Positions 15,521 through 23,695 of a DNA stretch of 24,942 nt are shown in pieces. The position numbers and the translations under genes are program-made. This DNA comes from an uncultured Gemmatimonadota bacterium (GTDB lineage: Bacteria > Gemmatimonadota > Gemmatimonadetes > Gemmatimonadales > GWC2-71-9). Position 1 is the stretch's first letter. The number at the start of each line of letters is the position of its first letter. The notes below the pieces were generated by a model. The model searched no databases. It was not told the DNA's origin and saw nothing but the letters and a program-made list of their open reading frames with translations. Location: positions 1-24,942 of the forward strand of contig CAMLLJ010000014.1 of NCBI GenBank assembly GCA_946480845.1, written 5' to 3'.

Positions 15521-16734
15521 CCGGCGTCATCGCCGCCCTCCAGCAGTTCATCGCCCCGCTGCTGATGTTCGCGCTCACGGTCTGGGCCGGGTGGCTGGCC
15601 TTCGCCAACGAGGCCGAGGCCGACGTCCCGCGCGTGCTCGCGGGCCAGCTTCCGCTCGGCGCGGGCCGGCTCTCGGTGGCACGGAGCCTCCACGTGGCGC
15701 ACCTGGCGCTGCTCGCGCTCGCCGGCGTCGTGGCCGGCGCCTCGGTGCTCTGGTGGATCCGCTCGCCGGCCGGCGCCTTCACCCGCCTGGTGATCGCGGT
15801 GGCGCTCGTCTGGTCGCTGGGGGACCTGCTGCCCCGCCTGCTCGCCGCCATTGCGCCCGAGCTCACCGAGCCCGCGCGCCGCGCGGCGGTGCGCTCCCTC
15901 GCGCTGCTGCGCCCGCTGCTTGCCACCATCGCCTGGATCGACCGCCGCTTCCTCACGCCCCCCGAGACCGACGAGGCGAGCCATCTCGGCAATGCCCAAC
16001 GCGACATGCTGCTCGGCGTCTTCTCCCTCGCCGACATGACGGTCGCCGAGGTGATGACGCCGCGCATCGACATCGTCGGCGTGGACGTGGCGAGCGACCG
16101 CTCGACCGTGATGGACGTGCTCCGGAAGTCGGAGCACGCCCGCCTGCTGGTGTACGACGAGAGCCCCGATACCGTGGCCGGCGTGATCTACGCCAAGGAC
16201 ATGATCGCCACGCTGGGGGAACAGGAGCTCGCGGAGCCGTGGCAGGGGCTGATCCGGCCGGCCGCGTACGTCCCCGAGGCGAAGTCGCTCGACCGGCAGC
16301 TCCGCGACTTCCAGCGCGGCCCGGCGCACCTCGCCGTGGTGGTGGACGAGTTCGGCGGGACCGCGGGGCTCATCACCTTGGAGGACATTCTCGAGCAGAT
16401 CGTCGGCGAGATCCAGGACGAATACGATACCGACGAAGTGGTGCCGATCCAGCGGCTCGACGAGCACCAGCTGCGCGTGCTGGGCGGCGTGGCCCTGGCC
16501 GAGCTCGAGGCCGAGCTGGCCCACGACTTCGGCCGGGAGGACGTGAGCACCGTGGGCGGCCTCGTGCTCGCGGAGCTGGGCCGCGTGCCCCGGGCCGGGG
16601 AGCGGCTGCGGCTCGACGGGTTCGAGCTCGCCGTCGAGCAGGTGTTCCGCCGCCGGGTGCGGCGGGTGACGGTCCGCCGCGTGAGCGAGGCGCGCGAGGC
16701 GGAGCCGGTCGCGTCGGAGGCGCGGCGCGGATGA
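15517..16734 (+). CDS. CorC/HlyC-type CBS-domain membrane protein, first copy
   Basis: 405 residues. Three N-terminal hydrophobic segments (about 10-30, 61-83 and 88-112) stand where a DUF21/CNNM membrane domain should be. A CBS pair follows at about 180-305 (VAEVMTPRIDIVGVD, GVIYAKDM, AHLAVVVDEFGGTAGLITLEDILEQIVGEI), then a CorC_HlyC transporter-associated domain at about 320-395. Family members export Mg2+/Co2+ or support their efflux. The membrane part is weakly conserved: the GE(I/L)xPK motif appears as GDLLPR. A corC-like gene just after ybeY is a very common arrangement. It shares its start with the ybeY stop (ATGA) and its stop with the next start. The CBS and CorC_HlyC call is firm, the transport role inferred. 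Confidence 0.88.
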   Translation: MTGVIAALQQFIAPLLMFALTVWAGWLAFANEAEADVPRVLAGQLPLGAGRLSVARSLHVAHLALLALAGVVAGASVLWWIRSPAGAFTRLVIAVALVWSLGDLLPRLLAAIAPELTEPARRAAVRSLALLRPLLATIAWIDRRFLTPPETDEASHLGNAQRDMLLGVFSLADMTVAEVMTPRIDIVGVDVASDRSTVMDVLRKSEHARLLVYDESPDTVAGVIYAKDMIATLGEQELAEPWQGLIRPAAYVPEAKSLDRQLRDFQRGPAHLAVVVDEFGGTAGLITLEDILEQIVGEIQDEYDTDEVVPIQRLDEHQLRVLGGVALAELEAELAHDFGREDVSTVGGLVLAELGRVPRAGERLRLDGFELAVEQVFRRRVRRVTVRRVSEAREAEPVASEARRG

Positions 16735-17924
16735 TCTGGATCGCCTTCGCCCTCGGCCTCCTGCTCACCGGGTTCGGGGCCATGGCCGGCTCCGCCCAGA
16801 TGACGGTGAGCAAGCGCGAGCTGGCGCGGGCACTGTCGCGGCGGCTTCGCGGCTCGGGCCCGCCGCTCGACTGGCTGAGCGACGTGGACGCCCGCCTCAC
16901 CGCCGCCTCGGCGACGACGTCGCTCGGCGTGGTCCTGCTCGCGGCATCGCTCCCCGCGGTGCTCGGCTCGACGCTGACCATTTCGGCCGTGGCGGTCGCG
17001 CTGGTCGCCATTCCCTTCGCCATTGCGTGCGGCTACCTGGTGCCGCGCTGGCTCACCGAGCCGCGCGCCGAGACCGTGCTCGACGCGGTCATGCCGGTGC
17101 TGAAGCCCTGGTCGCATGTCGTCGGGCTGGTGCTGCCGGCGCGCGCAGGCCAGCGGCATGGGACCGACCTCGGGCCCGCCTGGCGCGAGGCCGCCGCCGG
17201 CATGGCGGAGGACGGCGAGATGAACATGATCGGCGGCGTGATGGCGTTCACCCAGCGTCAGGTGCGCGAGGTGATGACGCCGCGGACCGAGATCGTCGCC
17301 GTGAGCGAGGAGACCGCCCTCACCGACATCGCGCGGGTCTTCGCCGAGAGCGGCTACAGCCGGATCCCGGTGTACCGGAACACGCTCGACGAGATCGTGG
17401 GGATGCTGCACGCCTTCGACCTGCTCAAGCTGCGGCCCGACGATGCGCTGCCGGTCCGCCCGGTGAGCGTGGCGCCGGCGACGCGCTCGTGCGGCGACCT
17501 GCTGCTCGACATGCAGCGCGAGCGCCGGCACCTGGGGGTCGTGATCGACGAGTTCGGCGGGACGCTCGGCATCGTGACGCTCGAGGACCTGCTCGAGCAG
17601 CTCGTGGGCGAGATCTTCGACGAGCACGACGCCGGCGCGGCCGCCGAAGAGCCGGCGGTGGCCGGGGGCGGCGTGCTCGAGGTGGACGGCACCGCTTCGG
17701 CGGAGGCGATCGCCGAGCGCTTCGAGGTGGAGCTTCCGGACGGGCAGGCGACCACGCTGGCGGGCCTGGTCACCGAGCTCGCGGGCCGCATTCCCGCCGC
17801 CGGCGAGCGATTCCTCGTGGGCGGGCTCGAGGTGGACGTGCTGCACGCGACGCCCGCCCGCATCGAGCGGATGCTGGTGCGCCCGGGCCCGGTGCCGCCG
17901 GCGCGGCTGGGAGAGGCATCGTGA
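16731..17924 (+). CDS. CorC/HlyC-type CBS-domain membrane protein, second copy
   Basis: 397 residues with the same architecture as the gene before it, so the two are tandem paralogues that have diverged strongly. N-terminal segments IWIAFALGLLLTGFGAMAG, SLGVVLLAASLPAVL and ISAVAVALVAIPFAIACGYL form the membrane part. A CBS pair lies at about 180-300 (VREVMTPRTEIVAV, YSRIPVYRNTLDEIVGMLH, HLGVVIDEFGGTLGIVTLEDL), and a CorC_HlyC domain at about 312-388. The GE(I/L)xPK motif is reduced to GYLVPR, losing its acidic residue. ATG start overlapping the previous stop; GTGA overlap with mgtE. Possibly the two copies form a heteromer, which would be inference. Confidence 0.88.
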   Translation: MIWIAFALGLLLTGFGAMAGSAQMTVSKRELARALSRRLRGSGPPLDWLSDVDARLTAASATTSLGVVLLAASLPAVLGSTLTISAVAVALVAIPFAIACGYLVPRWLTEPRAETVLDAVMPVLKPWSHVVGLVLPARAGQRHGTDLGPAWREAAAGMAEDGEMNMIGGVMAFTQRQVREVMTPRTEIVAVSEETALTDIARVFAESGYSRIPVYRNTLDEIVGMLHAFDLLKLRPDDALPVRPVSVAPATRSCGDLLLDMQRERRHLGVVIDEFGGTLGIVTLEDLLEQLVGEIFDEHDAGAAAEEPAVAGGGVLEVDGTASAEAIAERFEVELPDGQATTLAGLVTELAGRIPAAGERFLVGGLEVDVLHATPARIERMLVRPGPVPPARLGEAS

Positions 17925-19258
17925 GCCAGCGACAGCTCGACATCGACGCCATGGTGGACCTGGTCCGCGCGGGCCGGCTCGACCCGCTGGTGGCCTGGGC
18001 CCGCGACAGCGAGGCGGCGGACCTCGCGGACGTGCTGGCGCAGCTCGACGAGGAGGACCGGCTGCTGGTGGTGCAGGCGCTCCCGCCGGAAGTGTCCAGC
18101 CAGGCGCTGATCGAGATGCCCGGCGAGGCCCACGCCGAGGAGACGCTCGCCGCGCTCGATCCGGAGCAGGCCGCCGAGATCGTGGACGAGCTGGAGGACG
18201 ACGATGCCGCCGACCTCCTCGGCGAGCTCGAGCCCGAGGACGCCGAGCGGATCCTCCAGGAGGTCGAGAACCGCGCCGGCGTCGACGAGCTGCTCCAGTA
18301 CGATGAGGAAACCGCCGGCGGCATCATGACCACGCAGCTGGTCGCGGTGCTCGTCACGCAGACGGCGGGGGAGGCGCTCGACTCGATTCGCCGGCAGGCC
18401 GAGGAGGTCGAGGACTTCTACCGGATCTTCGTGACCGACGCGGAGCGGCGGCTGCGCGGCGTGCTCCCGCTCCGTGACCTGGTCGTGAGCCAGCCGGCCC
18501 GGCGGGTCTCGGAGTTCATGGAGCCGCCGGGCGTCTCCGTGGCGCCGGACATGGATCAGGAGGAAGTCGCGCGCGTGATGGCGCGCTACAACCTGGCCAG
18601 CGTCCCCGTCATCGACACGCACGGCAAGCTGCTCGGCCGGGTCACCTTCGACGACGTCATCGACGTGGTCGAGGCGGAGACCACCGAGGACATCCTCAAG
18701 TTCGGCGGCACCTCGGCGGACGAGGGCCTCGCGGCCGGGTGGCGCGACGCGGTGCGCAGCCGGCTCCCCTGGCTCTTCATGAACCTGGCGACCGCATTCC
18801 TCGCGGCGTCGGTGATCTTCGCCAACGAGCACCTGATCCAGCGGCTCACCCTGCTGGCCGTGCTCATGCCGATCATCGCGGGGATGGGCGGGAACGCCGG
18901 CACGCAGGCGCTCGCGGTCACGGTGCGCCGCCTGGCGCTCGGGCTCATTCCACGGGGGCAGTTCCTGGGGGTGATCGGGAAGGAGGCGCTCGTCGGCCTC
19001 ACCAACGGGGCCGCGACCGGGTTCATCGTGGCGCTGGTGGCGCTCTTCCTGGGCCAGGGGCCGATGCTGGGGGTGGTCGTGTTCCTCGCGATGACCGGCA
19101 ACCTCTTCGTGGCCTGCTGCGCCGGCGCGCTCATCCCGATCCTGCTCGAGCGCCGCGGCGTGGACCCCGCGGTCGCGTCGTCGATCTTCGTCACGGCCTT
19201 CACCGACATCTGCGGGTTCTTCCTCCTGCTCTGGCTGGCCGGAAACCTCCTCCTCTAG
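17921..19258 (+). CDS. mgtE: MgtE-type magnesium transporter
   Basis: 445 residues, typical. The acidic N-terminal helical domain (about 1-125, rich in LDPEQAAEIVDELEDDDAAD-like repeats) and a CBS pair (about 135-250) form the cytosolic Mg2+ sensor that locks the pore. Five membrane helices follow from about 285 to the end. The pore signature AGMGGNAGTQALAV is at about 320-333, and the last helices carry TGNLFVACCAGALIP and VASSIFVTAFTDICGFF, where the conserved Asp of the ion pathway lies. GTG start sharing bases with the preceding stop. Following two CorC-like genes, it makes a three-gene divalent-cation set, possibly with opposite directions of flux. The call is secure. Confidence 0.95.
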   Translation: MSQRQLDIDAMVDLVRAGRLDPLVAWARDSEAADLADVLAQLDEEDRLLVVQALPPEVSSQALIEMPGEAHAEETLAALDPEQAAEIVDELEDDDAADLLGELEPEDAERILQEVENRAGVDELLQYDEETAGGIMTTQLVAVLVTQTAGEALDSIRRQAEEVEDFYRIFVTDAERRLRGVLPLRDLVVSQPARRVSEFMEPPGVSVAPDMDQEEVARVMARYNLASVPVIDTHGKLLGRVTFDDVIDVVEAETTEDILKFGGTSADEGLAAGWRDAVRSRLPWLFMNLATAFLAASVIFANEHLIQRLTLLAVLMPIIAGMGGNAGTQALAVTVRRLALGLIPRGQFLGVIGKEALVGLTNGAATGFIVALVALFLGQGPMLGVVVFLAMTGNLFVACCAGALIPILLERRGVDPAVASSIFVTAFTDICGFFLLLWLAGNLLL

Positions 19259-19259
19259 G

Positions 19260-20897
19260 ATGCGCGCACTCTCCGTCTTCGCGCGCCTGCTGCCGTTCGT
19301 CCTCGCGTTCTGGCGCGACCGGCGCCGGTTCCTGCTGTTCGGTGCGCCGGCCCGCCGCAGCGCCGCCGACCATCAGCGGCGGGCCGAACGCCTGACCGCG
19401 GCGCTCGCCGCGCTGGGCCCGACTTTCATCAAGCTGGCGCAGGTCTTCTCGGCCCGCGCCGACATCCTGCCGGAGCCGTATCTCGGCGCCATCGGCACGC
19501 TCACCGACAGCGTGCCGCCGCTCGAGCCGGGTGTCGCGGAGCAGGTGATCCGCGAGGAGCTGGGCGAGCCGGTGGAAGCGCTGTTCGACCGCTTCGACCA
19601 TGACCCGATCGCCGCGGCGTCGCTGGGGCAGGTGCACCGGGCGTCCTACCGGGGGCAGGAGGTGGCGGTGAAGGTGCTGCGGCCCGGCGTGGAGGAGCTG
19701 GTGCGCCGCGACCTCCACACCGCCTACCGGGTCGTCTTCCTCCTCAACGTGCTCTTCCGCAACCACCACGTCCGCGGGATCGGCGCGATCGTGGACGAGT
19801 TCGCCAAGCGGATCTGGCTGGAGCTGGATTTCCGCGAGGAGGCGCACCACGCCGACACGCTGCGGCGGAACTTCGCCGCCGAGCCCAGGGTCGTGATTCC
19901 CGAGGTCGTGGGGGAGCTGGTGCGCGAGCGCGTGCTGGTGCTGCAGTACATCGAGGGGACGCGGATCGACCGCCTCCACGAGCGTCTCGCCCGCGGCGAG
20001 CTGGTGCTGGGCGCCGTGGTCGGCGTGGTGGTGGAGGCGTACATCCGCATGATGCTCGAGGACGGCTTCTTCCACGCCGACCCGCATCCCGGGAACCTGC
20101 TCATCGACGCCGAGGGCCGCCTGGTGCTGCTCGACTTCGGGATGGTGCTCCGGGTCGAGCGGGAGACGCAGGCCCGCCTCGTGTCCACGGTGCTCGCCGC
20201 CGCGCGGCAGGACGTGGATGGCGTGATCAACGGCTTCTACGAGCTGGGGATCCTCGACCCTGACGTGGACCGGGGGACCGTGCGCGACGCGGCGCGGCAG
20301 CTCATGGCCGTCACGATGCGCGAAGGCGTCTCGCACCACCAGATCCAGCAGATCGTCGAGGACGTGCTGCGCACCTTCTACGACTGGCCGCTGATGCTGC
20401 CGCCGGAGCTGGTGTACTTCGGCCGCGCGGCGGTGCTGGTCGAGGGGATCGGCCTGCGCTACGACCCGGAGTTCAACACCGCGGCCACGGCGCGCCCGAT
20501 CGTGGCCCGGGCAGCCGGCCGGCTGGTGCGCGGCCAGGCGGACCGCGACCCCAAGGCCGTGCTGGCCGACTGGGGGCTCGAGGCGGCCGGGACGCTGCGG
20601 ATCCTGCGCGACCTGATGCACCGGGTCGAGCGCGAGGAGCTCCGGCTGCGGTCGCATCCCCGCGACACGCTGGAGCTGCACCGGTTCCTCTCGCAGCAGG
20701 TGCGCCGGGCGCTGCTCGCGGCCGGCTCGCTCACGCTGGCGGTGGTCACCGCCATCATCTACAGCGCCACCCGCCGGCTCGAGGTGCTGCTCGCGGGCCT
20801 CGCGATCGCGGCGGGGCTCTTCTTCCTCGTGTTTGTGCTTCCCGCACACCTCTTCCAGAACCCGCTGCGCTTCCGCCGGCGGGGCTACCGAGGCTGA
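19260..20897 (+). CDS. UbiB/ABC1/ADCK-family atypical kinase
   Basis: 545 residues. UbiB-family proteins are ATPases/kinase-like proteins needed for quinone and other lipid metabolism. Seen: the N-terminal extension with a KxGQ-type motif that reads FIKLAQ (Lys58-Gln61, glycine replaced by Ala60), the alanine-rich loop AAAS (118-121) replacing a P-loop, the ATP lysine Lys138 (VAVKVL), HADPHPGN from His272, and the metal-binding Asp292 of DFG. Two C-terminal hydrophobic helices at about 485-525 anchor it, as in UbiB. No quinone biosynthesis gene is nearby, so ubiquinone or menaquinone linkage cannot be claimed. It starts one base after mgtE ends and stops one base before the SulP gene. Confidence 0.9.
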   Translation: MRALSVFARLLPFVLAFWRDRRRFLLFGAPARRSAADHQRRAERLTAALAALGPTFIKLAQVFSARADILPEPYLGAIGTLTDSVPPLEPGVAEQVIREELGEPVEALFDRFDHDPIAAASLGQVHRASYRGQEVAVKVLRPGVEELVRRDLHTAYRVVFLLNVLFRNHHVRGIGAIVDEFAKRIWLELDFREEAHHADTLRRNFAAEPRVVIPEVVGELVRERVLVLQYIEGTRIDRLHERLARGELVLGAVVGVVVEAYIRMMLEDGFFHADPHPGNLLIDAEGRLVLLDFGMVLRVERETQARLVSTVLAAARQDVDGVINGFYELGILDPDVDRGTVRDAARQLMAVTMREGVSHHQIQQIVEDVLRTFYDWPLMLPPELVYFGRAAVLVEGIGLRYDPEFNTAATARPIVARAAGRLVRGQADRDPKAVLADWGLEAAGTLRILRDLMHRVEREELRLRSHPRDTLELHRFLSQQVRRALLAAGSLTLAVVTAIIYSATRRLEVLLAGLAIAAGLFFLVFVLPAHLFQNPLRFRRRGYRG

Positions 20898-20898
20898 C

Positions 20899-22551
20899 GT
20901 GCTGGTACCCAAGCTGGTGACCACGCTCCGCGGCTACACCCGCCGCCAGTTTGCAGCGGACCTCGGCGCCGGCGTCGTGGTGGGCATCGTGGCGCTGCCG
21001 CTCGCCATCGCCTTCGCCATTGCGAGCGGCCTTCCGCCCGAGCGCGGAATCTTCACCGCGATCGTCGCGGGCTTCCTGATCTCGGTGCTGGGTGGGTCCC
21101 GGGTCCAGATCGGCGGCCCGACCGGCGCGTTCATCGTCATCGTCTACGGGATCGTGCAGCAGTACGGGGTGGCCGGGCTCACCATCGCCACGATCATGGC
21201 GGGCCTCATCCTGATCGGCCTGGGCCTGGCCCGGCTGGGGGGAGCCATCAAGTTCATCCCGTACCCGGTGACGGCGGGATTCACGGCGGGCATTGCGGTC
21301 ATCATCTTCACCAGCCAGGTCAAGGACTTCCTGGGCCTCCGCATGGGCCCATTGCCGGCGTCGTTCGTCGAGAAATGGCAGGCCTACGCCACCGCCGGCG
21401 CCGTCCACCTGCCGACGCTCGGGGTGGCGCTCGGCACGCTGCTGGTGATCACGGCCTGGCCGCGCATCGACCGCCGGGTCCCCGGGCCCTTCGTCGCGCT
21501 GGTGCTCTCCACCGTGGCGGTGGCGCTCTTCGACATTCCCGTGGAGACGATCGGCCAGCGCTTCGGCGGCATTCCCACGTCGCTCCCGGCGCCGTCCATT
21601 CCCTCGATCGCCCTGGCGGACGCCCTCGCGCTGGTGGGGCCCGCGTTCACCATCGCGCTGCTCGCCGCGATCGAGTCGCTGCTGTCCGCGGTGGTGGCCG
21701 ACGGCATGATCGGGGCCCGCCACCGCTCCAACATGGAGCTGGTCGCGCAAGGCGTGGCCAACATCGCGGCGCCGATCTTCGGCGGGATGCCGGCCACCGG
21801 CGCCATCGCGCGCACGGCCACCAACGTGCGTACCGGGGGCCGCACGCCGGTCGCGGGGATCGTGCACGCGCTGACGCTGCTGCTCATCCTGCTCGCCTTC
21901 GGGCGCTGGGCGGAGCTGGTGCCGATGCCGGCCCTCGCGGCGATCCTGGTAGTGGTCTCCTACCACATGAGCGAGTGGCGGAGCTTCCGGAACGAGCTGC
22001 GCGGCCCGCGCAGCGACGTGATCGTCCTGCTGGTCACCTTCACGCTCACGGTCGTGGTGGACCTCACCGTGGCGGTGCAGGTCGGCATCGTGCTCGCGGC
22101 CTTCCTGTTCATGCGCCGGATGTCCGAAGTGACCAACGTCAGCGTGGTCCGCGAGTCGTATGGCGACGGCCCGGAGGGCGTGGAGGGCCCGCTCTATGCG
22201 CAGCGCGAGGGCGGGGTCCCGAAAGGCGTACAGATCTACGCGATCGACGGTCCGTTCTTCTTCGGCGCGGCCGACAAGTTCCGCGAAGCGCTGTCGCAGG
22301 TGTCCGACAAGCCGCGCGCGCTGGTGCTGATCATGCGCCGGGTCACCGCGCTCGACTCCACCGGCCTGCACGCGCTCCGGAACGTGATCTCACGGTTCCA
22401 GTCCGGCGGCACCAGGGTCATCGTGGTGGGGCCGCACGCGCAGCCGCTCGCCGCGATGGGGCGCGCCGGCCTGCTCGACCAGCTCGGCGAGCAGAACCTG
22501 ACGGCCACCATCGACGAGGCGCTCGCGATGGTGCGCGACGAGGCCGCCTGA
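20899..22551 (+). CDS. SulP (SLC26) family anion transporter with STAS domain
   Basis: 550 residues. The membrane domain (about 15-415) begins with DLGAGVVVGIVALPLAIAFA, a hallmark of SulP, and contains IGGPTGAFIVIVYG, IPYPVTAGFTAGIAVIIF, and the substrate-site region AIESLLSAVVADGMIG. A STAS domain at about 435-548 carries ALDSTGLHAL with Asp486-Ser487-Thr488-Gly489, the usual regulatory/anti-sigma-antagonist-like site. SulP proteins move sulfate, bicarbonate or other anions; the substrate cannot be told from sequence by eye. The GTG at 20899 starts the conserved N-terminus and lies one base after the ubiB-like stop; the frame is open further up inside that gene. It ends the long ten-gene run. 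Confidence 0.92.
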   Translation: MLVPKLVTTLRGYTRRQFAADLGAGVVVGIVALPLAIAFAIASGLPPERGIFTAIVAGFLISVLGGSRVQIGGPTGAFIVIVYGIVQQYGVAGLTIATIMAGLILIGLGLARLGGAIKFIPYPVTAGFTAGIAVIIFTSQVKDFLGLRMGPLPASFVEKWQAYATAGAVHLPTLGVALGTLLVITAWPRIDRRVPGPFVALVLSTVAVALFDIPVETIGQRFGGIPTSLPAPSIPSIALADALALVGPAFTIALLAAIESLLSAVVADGMIGARHRSNMELVAQGVANIAAPIFGGMPATGAIARTATNVRTGGRTPVAGIVHALTLLLILLAFGRWAELVPMPALAAILVVVSYHMSEWRSFRNELRGPRSDVIVLLVTFTLTVVVDLTVAVQVGIVLAAFLFMRRMSEVTNVSVVRESYGDGPEGVEGPLYAQREGGVPKGVQIYAIDGPFFFGAADKFREALSQVSDKPRALVLIMRRVTALDSTGLHALRNVISRFQSGGTRVIVVGPHAQPLAAMGRAGLLDQLGEQNLTATIDEALAMVRDEAA

Positions 22552-22603
22552 CCGCGCTCGCGTGCGCTTGCCCGGGGCTCGCGGTGCGGGCACCTTTCAG
22601 GCA

Positions 22604-23691
22604 ATGAACGTCGCCCAGCTCCTCGCCGATCTCGCCGCCGGGCGCATCGCGGCCCTCGCCCGCGCCATTTCCGTCGTCGAGAACGGCCGCCCCGGCTTCG
22701 AAGAGCTGCTGGCGGGCGTCCACCCCCGCCTCGGACGGGCCCGGCGCATCGGGCTGACCGGGCCGCCGGGTGCGGGGAAGTCCACCCTGGTGGAGCGGCT
22801 GGTCGGTGCCTGGCGGGCCCAGGGACTGCGAGTCGCGGTCGTGGCGGTGGACCCGACCAGCCCGTTCACCGGCGGCGCGCTGCTGGGCGACCGGATCCGC
22901 ATGGAGTCGGTGGCACTCGACGAGAACGTCTACATCCGCTCGATGGCCACCCGCGGGTCGCTCGGCGGCGTCGCCACCACCACGCGCGAGGTCTGCGACG
23001 TGCTCGATGCCGCCGGCTTCGACCGCATCGTGATCGAGACGGTCGGCGTCGGCCAGTCCGAGCTCGACGTCGCGCGGACCGCCGATACGACCGTGCTCGT
23101 GCTGGTGCCCGAATCCGGTGACGGCATCCAGACGCTCAAGTCGGGCGTTATGGAAGTGGCCGACGTCTTCGTGGTGAACAAGGCCGACCGGCCGGGGGCG
23201 GAGAAGCTGCGGCAGGAGATCGAGGTGACGCTGGGGATACGGCAGGGGAATGCGTTTCGGCACGTTCGGGCACATCACGGCAGGACGGTCGGGACGGTCG
23301 GGACGGTCGGGACGGTCGGGACGGTCAAGACGGTCGGGACGGTCAAGACGGTCGGGACGGGCGGGACGGTCGGGACGGGGGCGGAGGCGCGGGAGGTGCC
23401 CGTCATCCTGACCGTCGCGGCGAAGGGGGACGGGATCGACGAGCTGGTCGCGGCGCTGGAGGCGCAGCATGCGTGGCTCGAGGCGTCAGGGACGCTGGCG
23501 GAGCGGCGGCGGACGCGGCTGCTGCAGCGGACGCGCGAGGTCGTCGAGCGGGCGACCCGGCGGTGGGTGTGGGAGGAGACGGGCGCCGAGCGGTACATCC
23601 TCGAGCGGATGGACGACGTCGTGGCGGGGCGGGTGAGCCCCTACGACGTGGCGGCCCAGCTGGTGGACGGACTCAAACAGGGCGAGCGCGT

Positions 23692-23695
<4 letters not shown>
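22604..23695 (+). CDS. meaB: MeaB/ArgK-family G-protein chaperone with repeat insertion
   Basis: 363 residues. MeaB is a SIMIBI GTPase that protects B12-dependent acyl-CoA mutases and gates their cofactor loading. G1 is GPPGAGKS (53-60); [21 protein letters not shown] (82-100) and [12 protein letters not shown] (113-124) are family signatures; G3 lies in [13 protein letters not shown] (192-195) is the guanine motif; [17 protein letters not shown] follows. Between NKAD and that strand the protein has a low-complexity stretch of Thr-Val-Gly/Lys triplets (about 228-257), encoded by a 9-bp tandem repeat, an insertion not normal for the family. The ATG at 22604 follows a 52-base gap after SulP, the largest on this strand in the second half. 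ATGA overlap with the mutase supports joint function. Confidence 0.94.
23284..23380 (+). repeat. 9-bp tandem repeat array inside meaB
   Basis: Ten complete head-to-tail copies of a 9-bp unit plus a partial one. Seven copies are GACGGTCGG (23284-23319, 23329, 23347 and 23365 onward); two are GACGGTCAA (23320 and 23338); one is GACGGGCGG (23356). The unit length is three codons, so copy changes keep the frame: ACG-GTC-GGG gives Thr-Val-Gly, the AA variant gives Thr-Val-Lys. Each GACGGTC is a small odd palindrome. Phase with the codons is constant throughout. Confidence 0.97.

Noticed and set aside
22552..22603. Gap between SulP and meaB as a terminator or B12 riboswitch
   Set aside because: At 52 bases it is far too short for a cobalamin riboswitch, and the only inverted repeat (GCCCG/CGGGC with a 12-base loop) has no T-tract.
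23284..23380. Tandem repeats as a CRISPR array or replication iterons
   Set aside because: Units are 9 bp, directly adjacent with no spacers, and lie in frame inside a coding sequence; there are no cas or rep genes.
22418..23470. Minus-strand frame with Arg-Pro-Asp repeats opposite meaB
   Set aside because: The apparent repetitive protein is only the other strand of the 9-bp array within meaB; meaB has all its GTPase motifs.
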